NCBI GenBank assembly: GCA_937925895.1
Contig: CALANC010000066.1
Coordinates: 1-9,628 of the forward strand
DNA: 9,628 bases
Reading direction: 5' to 3'
From: an uncultured Desulfobacterales bacterium
Lineage (GTDB): Bacteria; Desulfobacterota; Desulfobacteria; Desulfobacterales; UBA11574
Shown: positions 1 to 7,000 of the stretch, piece by piece
Layout of the letters: each line of letters begins with the position of its first letter
Position numbering within the stretch: position 1 is the stretch's first letter
Program-made: the position numbers and the translations under genes
The notes under the pieces: generated by a model
Told to the model about the DNA's origin: nothing
The model's input: the letters and a program-made list of their open reading frames with translations, nothing else
The model's database searches: none

Positions 1-768
1 GATGCCGAGTGTGCCGTAGGAATACTGAATGCGCCTGATCCCTCCTTCGATCCTTCTGAAGATAAATATCTCAAGCAAAATTACAGTCATAAAAACCATA
101 TTTCCGGCAAACGTGCGAACAAGCTGTTTTTGCAGGAAAAACTGCGTTTGATTAAAGATGAGAAAGCCCCCGTCTTTTTCTGGCCTTCTCGGCTCGACCC
201 CATTCAGAAAGGATGCCAGCTGCTAGCCGAAATTTTTTACCAGGTTATTTCAAAATATTATCACCAAAATCTCCAGATCATCTTTGTTGCCCACGGAGAT
301 TATCAGATGGTATTTAGAGACATCGTAAACTATCACGGATTTCAAAAACGTGTGGCAATTTGTGATTTTAATAACAGGATGGAGCATTTGGCTTACGGGG
401 CTTCGGATTTTATTCTGATGCCTTCAAGATATGAACCATGCGGACTTCCGCAAATGATAGCCCCGCTTTACGGCACCCTTCCGGTGGTTCATGATACCGG
501 CGGCATCCATGATACTGTGAGGGATCTGGATGTTGAAAACAATACCGGCAATGGTTTCCTGTTTAAACACTTTGATGCCAACGGTCTTTTCTGGGCCATC
601 AACCAGGCCATGAATTTTTATAATCTTCCCGCTAATGTAAAGACCAAGCAGATCAGACGGGTCATGACTGAAAGTGCGGCCCAATTTACCCATTCCGTAA
701 CTGCTCGAAATTATATCGAGCTCTATGAAAAGATGCTGCAGCGGCCGCTGATTGTGAACCGATCGTAG
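1..768 (+). CDS. glgA: Glycogen synthase, C-terminal part (5' end outside window)
   Basis: Glycogen synthase of family GT5, which transfers glucose from ADP- or UDP-glucose to the non-reducing end of an alpha-1,4-glucan in the cytoplasm. The frame is open from base 1, so this is a 3' fragment: 255 codons plus TAG, about half of a typical 480-residue enzyme. A TTG at 130 is internal and not a real start. Seen in the sequence: the region preceding the C-terminal Rossmann domain (GILNAPDPSFDP near base 22), the nucleotide-sugar-domain signature PSRLDPIQKG (184-213), and the strongly conserved SRYEPCGLPQ (424-453), whose Glu at 433 aligns with the GT5 catalytic-site Glu. It is followed by the GTLPVV and HDTGGIHDT signatures (472-516). 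The N-terminal KxGGL substrate loop is off the window. The next gene, a branching enzyme, starts 10 nt after the stop, so the two are almost certainly one operon. The sugar-nucleotide donor cannot be told from this part. Confidence 0.93.
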   Translation, partial: DAECAVGILNAPDPSFDPSEDKYLKQNYSHKNHISGKRANKLFLQEKLRLIKDEKAPVFFWPSRLDPIQKGCQLLAEIFYQVISKYYHQNLQIIFVAHGDYQMVFRDIVNYHGFQKRVAICDFNNRMEHLAYGASDFILMPSRYEPCGLPQMIAPLYGTLPVVHDTGGIHDTVRDLDVENNTGNGFLFKHFDANGLFWAINQAMNFYNLPANVKTKQIRRVMTESAAQFTHSVTARNYIELYEKMLQRPLIVNRS

Positions 769-778
769 GATAGCTGAA

Positions 779-2806
779 GTGGATAATTTTGATCTTAATA
801 CGGTCCTTAAACGTCTTTTATCCCGAGATCCCTACCTAACTCCGTATGAGGAAATCATTCATCGTCGCCTGTTGAAAAGAATCGAGACAGAGTTGCGCCT
901 GACTCAAGCCAAAAGGAGCCTGGTTGATTTTGCTGCCGGACACGAATATTTTGGCCTCCATTTTCGAGAAAACGAATGGATCTTTCGTGAATGGGCACCG
1001 AATGCCACTCGGATCTTCCTAATTGGCAATATGACCGGGTGGCAAGAAAAAAGTGAGTTTGAGCTGCAACCAATTACCAAAGATGGTAATTGGGAAATTC
1101 GATTGCCCCAAGACAAATTGAAGCACGGCGATCCTTATCGACTCCGTATTCACTGGCCAGGCGGTGAAGGCGATCGCATTCCATCTTATACTCGGCGGGT
1201 CATCCAAGATCCGGAGACCCTCATATTTAACGCTCAAGTTTGGTCGCCTGATCCTCCCCATCAATGGCGGAACTTCAACTTCCAAAGATCCACCGAACCC
1301 CCTTTGATTTATGAGGTCCACGTGGGTATGGCCCAAGTGGAAGAAAAAATAGGTTCCTATTGCGAATTCACAGACAAGGTTCTTCCCCGAGTGATCTCTT
1401 GCGGTTATAATACCTTGCAGTTAATGGCCATTCAGGAGCATCCCTATTACGGTTCATTCGGCTATCAAGTGTCGAGCTTTTTTGCCGCTTCATCCCGTTT
1501 TGGTTCCCCTGAAGAGCTAAAGGAGCTCATCGATGAAGCCCACTCGGCCGGACTGGCGGTGATTATGGATCTGGTCCACTCCCATGCTGTCTCAAACGAG
1601 GTGGAAGGTTTGAGTTGTTTTGACGGCACATTGTATCAATTTTTTCACAAAGGCTCACGAGGTCGCCATCCAGCCTGGGACTCTCGATGTTTTGATTATG
1701 CCAAACTCCAAGTAATGCATTTTCTATTATCCAACTGTCGCTTTTGGATGGATGAATATCGATTGGACGGTTTTCGGTTCGACGGTGTGACCAGTATGCT
1801 GTACCTGGATCATGGTCTGGAAAAAGCTTTTACTTCATATGACGACTACTTTGGCGATAACGTTGATGAAGATGCCCTTACCTATCTGGCCTTGGCCAAC
1901 AAACTGATCCATTCCGTGCGCCCTGACGCCCTAACTGTCGCCGAAGATGTCAGCGGGATGCCGGGACTTGCCGTTTCGATCGAAGACGGTGGTTACGGGT
2001 TTGATTACCGTCTAGCCATGGGCATTCCGGATTTTTGGATAAAGATCATTAAAGAAGTCAGCGACGAGAACTGGTCCATGAGTCAACTCTGGAATGAACT
2101 GATGAATCGAAGAGTCGATGAGAAAACGATCAGTTACGTCGAATCCCACGATCAAGCCCTTGTGGGCGATAAAACGATAATCTTCCGCTTACTTGATGCG
2201 GTTATGTATGATGCCATGCAAATCGGTGACGATAATGTGATCGTCGATCGAGGAATGGCTTTGCACAAAATGATCCGGCTTATCACCCTGGCAACGGCTG
2301 GCAGTGGTTATCTCAACTTTATGGGAAATGAATTCGGACATCCGGAGTGGATAGACTTCCCGCGGGAAGAAAACAACTGGTCATACAAATATGCCCGGCG
2401 TCAATGGCATCTAGCAGATGACGATAATCTGAAGTTTAAGTTCCTTGCCCGTTTTGATAAAGACATGATATTTCTGGCCAGGAATCATCGGATGCTTGAA
2501 TCAGCAAAGATAAATCTTCTTTATGAGCACTCGGACAACAAACTTATTATATTTGAACGTGCAGGACTCCTGTTTGCCTTTAACTTTCATCCCCAACATT
2601 CATATTCGGATTATCGTTTTGAAGCTCCTCAGGGGAAATACCAATTGATTTTAGATAGTGACGCGCCCGAATACGGAGGGCACGCCCGATTAACACCGAA
2701 TCAAGCGCACGACGCTCTCTCGGACATCATAGCCAAACAGAAAAAATACTTTCTCAGCCTTTATTTGCCGAATCGGACCGGAATCGTGTTGCGACGTCTC
2801 GTTTGA
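779..2806 (+). CDS. glgB: 1,4-alpha-glucan branching enzyme, GBE1/eukaryotic-type (GH13_8-like)
   Basis: Cuts alpha-1,4 chains and rejoins them as alpha-1,6 branches in glycogen. The 675 residues fit the roughly 700 of eukaryotic-type enzymes. Order: N-terminal helical stretch (1-50); CBM48 glycan-binding domain (about 55-150, with FREWAPNA at 69-76 and GNMTGW at 83-88); GH13 barrel (about 175-560); C-terminal beta domain. All four GH13 regions are present: MDLVHSHAV (263-271), GFRFDGVTSM (331-340) with nucleophile Asp335, AEDVSGMP with acid/base Glu389, and ESHDQAL with transition-state Asp458. FMGNEFGHPEW and the YARRQWHL stretch match GBE1-type rather than the usual bacterial GH13_9 form. 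The start is GTG, chosen because AGGA at 767-770 lies 8 nt upstream and overlaps the glgA stop, and because the alignment begins at the expected place. Co-transcribed with glgA and convergent with the lipoprotein gene. Function is near certain; subfamily is by motif recognition. Confidence 0.96.
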   Translation: MDNFDLNTVLKRLLSRDPYLTPYEEIIHRRLLKRIETELRLTQAKRSLVDFAAGHEYFGLHFRENEWIFREWAPNATRIFLIGNMTGWQEKSEFELQPITKDGNWEIRLPQDKLKHGDPYRLRIHWPGGEGDRIPSYTRRVIQDPETLIFNAQVWSPDPPHQWRNFNFQRSTEPPLIYEVHVGMAQVEEKIGSYCEFTDKVLPRVISCGYNTLQLMAIQEHPYYGSFGYQVSSFFAASSRFGSPEELKELIDEAHSAGLAVIMDLVHSHAVSNEVEGLSCFDGTLYQFFHKGSRGRHPAWDSRCFDYAKLQVMHFLLSNCRFWMDEYRLDGFRFDGVTSMLYLDHGLEKAFTSYDDYFGDNVDEDALTYLALANKLIHSVRPDALTVAEDVSGMPGLAVSIEDGGYGFDYRLAMGIPDFWIKIIKEVSDENWSMSQLWNELMNRRVDEKTISYVESHDQALVGDKTIIFRLLDAVMYDAMQIGDDNVIVDRGMALHKMIRLITLATAGSGYLNFMGNEFGHPEWIDFPREENNWSYKYARRQWHLADDDNLKFKFLARFDKDMIFLARNHRMLESAKINLLYEHSDNKLIIFERAGLLFAFNFHPQHSYSDYRFEAPQGKYQLILDSDAPEYGGHARLTPNQAHDALSDIIAKQKKYFLSLYLPNRTGIVLRRLV

Positions 2807-2812
2807 AATTTG

Positions 2813-2836
2813 AGCCTAATCCCAGAAAAATAGGCT
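2813..2836. other. Weak hairpin between convergent glgB and lipoprotein genes
   Basis: AGCCTA (2813-2818) and TAGGCT (2831-2836) form a 6-bp stem with a 12-nt loop, 7 bases after the glgB stop. No run of T follows on either strand, so it is not a standard intrinsic terminator, although its place between converging genes would suit a weak bidirectional one. The rest of the 120-bp gap contains a G-rich stretch near 2871-2885 and nothing else recognisable. Confidence 0.25.
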
Positions 2837-2926
2837 GCGCATTTCATCCCATTACAATCTTGCGGACCCACGGGGCGGGCGGGGTAGTCACAGAGATTGG
2901 ACAAAAGAGGGTGTTATAAAGTGGTC

Positions 2927-3439
2927 TCAAAATTTAGTAGCCCCCTCCATATCCAATTCCCCCTTATATCTAAAAGGCACGCTACCGGACATCATCGAAT
3001 CGCCCCCAAGCCGAAGCCTCCCGGAAATTTTATAACTCAATTTTGGTTTCCCTTGCTTTGACTGAGCGCTTTTGACCATGTTCAGCATCGACGATATCAC
3101 TCCGAACATGGAAGAGTATACTTTCATTGGAACCAGCTCAGTGCCGAATGCAGCCACGTTGATCTGGGTTGCAGAGACGCCTTTTGCCACTTTTTCCCCG
3201 TTAATTTCTAACACGCAGTCAACACCCTTGATTTCCAGAGGCACATCATTGGTGTTAAACACCCGAAGATCCAACTGAAAAGCGGTTTCAAAACCCTTAG
3301 CCTCAAGCACTGCAATATTCGCTAAAGACACCTCCGGAGACTCCAGCCGCCTACCTAATCCGGCGCATCCAGATAAAACCGCCAAGGCCGTTATTAATAC
3401 GATGCAAACCCGTCGAATTACCATAAACCTAAAATCCAT
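2927..3439 (-). CDS. LEA-2 / LEA14-like (WHy-domain) lipoprotein
   Basis: Predicted 170-residue lipoprotein exported to the periplasm and anchored by a lipid. Residues 1-24 are a signal peptide (Arg9-Arg10, then the hydrophobic stretch VCIVLITALAVL), ending in lipobox LSGC with Cys25 as the lipidated residue. Ala at +2 suggests the outer membrane if Lol rules apply. The mature part (about 35-165) resembles the LEA type 2 beta-sandwich: a strand with ESPEVSLANIAVLEA, the hallmark RVFNTNDVPLEIKGVD (N-x-N-D-x-P-L), then NGEKVAKGVS. Bacterial relatives are small secreted proteins of unknown function, associated by name with desiccation or stress; that role is not shown here. The ATG at 3439 is preferred over Met6 because of the strong ribosome site at 3447-3456. 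Transcribed toward glgB and downstream of the activase fusion, but about 575 bp away with a repeat element between, so probably its own unit. Confidence 0.85.
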   Translation of the reverse strand: MDFRFMVIRRVCIVLITALAVLSGCAGLGRRLESPEVSLANIAVLEAKGFETAFQLDLRVFNTNDVPLEIKGVDCVLEINGEKVAKGVSATQINVAAFGTELVPMKVYSSMFGVISSMLNMVKSAQSKQGKPKLSYKISGRLRLGGDSMMSGSVPFRYKGELDMEGATKF

Positions 3440-3446
3440 CTATGAT

Positions 3447-3456
3447 CTCCCCTCCC
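3447..3456 (-). promoter_or_regulatory. Ribosome binding site of the LEA-2 lipoprotein gene
   Basis: On the minus strand this reads GGGAGGGGAG, an excellent Shine-Dalgarno match, 7 nt before the ATG at 3439. It decides the start over Met6 (3424). Confidence 0.8.
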
Positions 3457-3515
3457 ATCTGTAGACTCGAAGACTTTCACCTAAATCCACAAGCTTTTAA
3501 TACCTGAATTTTACA

Positions 3516-3612
3516 CGAGTCGGAAGTTTTCATATGCCAGGCATTTAAGGGTGAAGTCGTAGTGTGCTACTGCGAACACTTAATAACGCAGCATATGGAA
3601 ACATCCGGCTCG
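3516..3612. repeat. 97-nt nested imperfect palindrome
   Basis: The outer arms, CGAG...CATATGC (3516-3537) and GCATATG...CTCG (3591-3612), pair over 22 positions with 19 Watson-Crick pairs, two G-T pairs and one mismatch. Further in, TTAAGGGT (3545-3552) pairs with ACACTTAA (3576-3583) with one mismatch. The tip is a perfect GTAG-TGTG-CTAC hairpin (3559-3570). Both strands would fold into a long stem, as is usual in palindromic mobile repeats and also possible in a structured RNA. A short CCC-TTC-GGG hairpin follows at about 3614-3622. Confidence 0.75.
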
Positions 3613-3622
3613 CCCCTTCGGG

Positions 3623-3742
3623 TGAAATTTGATGAGAAAAAATGCTTATCATCCGATATGCCATTTGGGTAAAAAATTGGATTTTATGATCTTGTTTAAA
3701 CTCGCTTTAATTAAGTAGCTTGAAGATTCTCATCAAATTTCA
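3623..3742. repeat. Perfect 16-bp inverted repeat with 88-nt spacer
   Basis: TGAAATTTGATGAGAA (3623-3638) is exactly reversed and complemented at 3727-3742. The right copy overlaps the right terminal repeat of the element by three bases and the left copy abuts the 97-nt palindrome. The spacer between is AT-rich and includes TTTAAACTCGCTTTAATTAA, with no clear internal structure. Confidence 0.8.
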
Positions 3743-3757
3743 TGCAAGATTCAGGTA

Positions 3758-4013
3758 ATATATTTCTGGCTAATATATCATGTTCAATCCGTTTTCACCA
3801 TATCAGATTGCGGTGATATCTACAATTTCCTTCCAACCGCACCATAATGTTAGATAAATCCTGATTTGGCGGGCACTTGATTTTGAATTTCTCAGTGCAT
3901 TCGTGTTATGATTTTTATGGGCGCCGTGATGGCTAAAAATCTGGAGGAAAGCGATTTCTCAAAATTTTGGGGGACCAGGTTGGACTTCCTTTATCATTTG
4001 AAGAGCACTCTGC
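3758..4013. other. Noncoding gap downstream of the activase gene
   Basis: 256 bp between the repeat element and the stop of the activase fusion. It contains an ATATCA/TGATAT dyad (3800-3805 and 3814-3819, 8-nt loop), a 10-bp palindrome CAAAATTTTG (3960-3969), and a possible + strand promoter (3883-3912). No hairpin followed by a T run was found on the minus strand, so no intrinsic terminator for the activase gene is visible. A 67-codon + strand frame starts at 3908 but is not convincing. Confidence 0.5.
3883..3912 (+). promoter_or_regulatory. Possible sigma-70 promoter reading antisense into the activase 3' end
   Basis: TTGAAT (3883-3888), an 18-bp spacer and TATGAT (3907-3912). Each box is close to consensus, but chance matches in AT-rich DNA are common. 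A transcript would begin near 3919 and run antisense to the end of the activase gene. Confidence 0.25.
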
Positions 4014-7000
4014 CTAGTGCATGTAAGCAGATGAAACTTGTAGCGGCTTTTTATTGTAAGTATCTTGCTTCTCGGTTCTGTCGAGATGAATATGTCCCTT
4101 ACGTTCTTTAAGCATCCTATCATGCAGACGCTTGGCTCGTAGACAGAAAGCTTCCAACTTTGCATCTATCAGTTGAGGGAAAGGCGAGCCGTCGCTTTCA
4201 ATCGCCAGAAAGGGCAAGTCATCCATGTCTGCCAGGATGGCTCGGAGTGATTCATTTTTCGATTCGGTTGCCAACTTTCCTTCACTATTCATGACCTCGC
4301 AGAGGATTGCTTCAGACACACGATTGGGCATGCATCCGAACGGTCCGATGGCGATCACACCACATGTATGCGAAGCGACTTCGGACAAGGAACTTCCTAT
4401 TGTCAAGATGGCTTCACCGGTGAAATCTGTAGAGATATAGGGCGTAGCCGCATCAATTATTGAATTGATATCGAGCGGTTCGAAGTGGACAAGCCCGGAA
4501 AGGGAGAGTACGGATTTGAGCCGCTTTTCATTTCGAGCCATGAATTTTTTTCTGATCCTAAAGGCCAGTTTCTCCATTTTTGACATGGTGTAATCTACAA
4601 GCCCTTTTTTCACCAGATAGTCGGAATAATGTACCCACTCGGCCACCGGGGAACAGATGGTGGCAAAACCTTTTTTAGCAAGACGTTCTGTCAAATACTG
4701 GCGGGACAGAGAATCCCTTCTGACAAATATCTCTCCGACAAGAGAGATGGTTGGCACCTCCTCCCGGGGGCGTTTTAAGGGAATCCTGTTGAACCGTTCG
4801 GCGGTGAGAGCAAGTTGTTTTTCCAGCAAAGAGAAAGAACCAGCTTCGAGCTTACCTTTTATCAGACTCAATTCTTCATCGTATATTTTCATCGCCTTTT
4901 TGATGTCTGTCGCATTGGTCAGCAACATGGATCGGATGTCTTCCAAAACATCTGATACAACGATTCCGTTCCATAATTGCAGCTGGAAATTATTTCCAAA
5001 ACCGCCATATGAGTTCTCTGAGGTCAGTGAAAACAAAGCGACGTTCGGGATCTCAAGTCTTCTCACCAGTTCTTCCATAAAAATGTAATATTGTCCGAAT
5101 CGACAGGGACCGGAACTCGTAGGCATAAAGTAAACCAGTATCTCATCGTCTGTTTTCTCGTTTTCAATATAGTTGAGCAGCGTGCCTGTTGTCAGTATCA
5201 AGGGCAAACACTCTTTACAGGAAGTATTGGCACGTCCCAGTTTCAGTACGGCCTCGTCCGATGGCGCATGGTCCACCACTTTGAAACCTCTGCCGCGAAA
5301 TACCGGCGCCAGCAATTCTGTGGCAATCTTGCCCATTGAAGGAATCAGCAGGGTTACTCGTGGGTCGGTCATGGGCAGTATTTCACCCGATGATGTGACC
5401 ACCTTGGCAACACCTTTCTCCAAAATCGTCCGGGTGGGAATAAACGTTTGGTTTCTTGAAGCGATTTTCTTTTTTGCCATCAACTGTCGATATGCGGTGA
5501 CGATATCCAAAAATGCCTCGACCCTGGTTTCAAGGCCGGCGTCTGCTGTGTGACTGTCCAGTTCAAGCGTCAGAGAGGGTTTTCGTCCCATAATATCCCT
5601 GAAATATCCGATGATGAACGAATCCGGACCGCAGGAGAAGTTAGTAATAAAGGCCCCGAACAGTTGAGGATGTCTCTTAACAAACCGGGTTGCTTTAAGA
5701 ATACGTTGACCCATTCCCCAATACATATGCTGTTTCGCCTCTTCATCTTCCAAAGGAAGAAAATCAAGGGGAATTGCCGGAACACCCCTTGATGCCAATT
5801 TATGGGGAATACCCATATGAGCCTCTTCGACAAAACCATTATACGGTCTGGCAAAAATCACCGTTGCAATCTTATCCGGATCGGCTTCAAGCTCCTTCAA
5901 AACGGTTTTTCCAATGGCTCTCATTTCGTCCATACATTCCATCTGTTTCTTCATTGCCAGGTCAAAAGCCTTATTGGCCTCTCGTCTGCCGACTCCCATC
6001 TTTTTGGCGGATTCCGTCAGGGACTTTTTGGCTGATGCCAGTCCTTTTGTCAGATCGATAAGAGGTGTTATGAGCGTTGTCCCATTCCTTTTAAGCTCGT
6101 TAAGTTTTTCACCAAAGGTGGTCTGCAAATAAAACGTTTCACCTTGGACAAAAGGACAAACCTGGGAAATCGTATTTCCGTTTAAAACCGGAACGGCTTT
6201 AAAGTGGGGAAGAAAAATGAACTCCGGAGTATGTTTCATTTCAAGCAACGAGTGAAAAAAACCGTGTGCCAATTCTCCCGGATAACAGAAGGCGGCACTC
6301 GTCTGATCAATTCCTTCCTGAGAAAAAGAATCGGGAATAACCGGTTCGAAGCCCAGTTCGGCGAAAAATGTAGAATACAGTGGATAGTACGTGTTGACCA
6401 AGAAGCTCTTGTTTATCCCAATTCTTCCCCTTAGCTTTTTAACCTTTTTCTCTGGTAATCCACCCTTGGATTTGAAAATAGGGTCCTGGCCGGCGTCCAT
6501 AGCGGCTTTGGCCCCATATTTTTCAAAAATTAGCCGCTGTCTGACACGGATCAAATCAAGTTTTTCAACGTTGTATTTAATATGGTGACGCAAATTGTAA
6601 TATCGGTTACAAGCTCCACCAAAAGGATATGTCGTTTTTTCAATCTCTATCATGGCTATGTTACAGCTACGATCACAACTCCCCTTGTTGCCTGTACAGG
6701 TGAATGACTTGCCGCGTTTCACCTCTCGTTTTGAAAGAACTTCCAGATCAAATCGACCGGGTTTCAGTAATCCAATTTCAGTTCTCTTTTTGACCTCAAG
6801 GGCAACCCCGAAGGCACCCATAAGTCCGGGTTCCGGAGGAACGATGATCGGTTTTCCCACCAAAGAGGCCATGGCAAGTGGAACCGCCCTGTTGTAGCAC
6901 ACGCCGCCTTGCATGAAGACTTTCTCTCCAATCGGCCGGTTTCCTTTTACCCGGTTTGAGTAATTCATACAGATGGAGTAAACCAACCCGGCGATGATGT

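Larger units (their letters stand above)
3501..3757. mobile_element. MITE-like nonautonomous element with 18-bp terminal inverted repeats
   Basis: The left end TACCTGAATTTTACACGA (3501-3518) and the right end (3740-3757) are inverted copies over 18 nt. They differ at three places, all transitions. The 257-bp body has no ORF of note and is full of dyad symmetry: a 97-nt palindrome (3516-3612) and a perfect 16-bp inverted repeat (3623-3638 with 3727-3742). If the ends are taken as ACCTG...CAGGT (3502-3756), the element is flanked by AAT on both sides (3499-3501 and 3757-3759), which could be a 3-bp target duplication but is too short to prove anything. The layout, with terminal repeats, small size, no coding capacity and an intergenic place, is that of a miniature inverted-repeat element. 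The mobilising transposase family is unknown and other copies cannot be checked from one window. An alternative is a structured RNA gene or a REP-type repeat. Confidence 0.55.

Noticed and set aside
130..768. TTG at 130 as start of a short glycogen synthase
   Set aside because: The frame is open to base 1 and the upstream residues align with glycogen synthase, so it is an edge-truncated gene.
3446..3530. Outward minus-strand promoter in the left end of the repeat element (TTCCGA-N17-TATTAA) driving the lipoprotein gene
   Set aside because: Both boxes are poor matches, so it cannot be told apart from chance.
3908..4111. 67-codon + strand frame in the gap and activase 3' end
   Set aside because: No ribosome site before any of its ATGs, no recognisable motif, and half of it lies antisense to the end of a well-supported gene.
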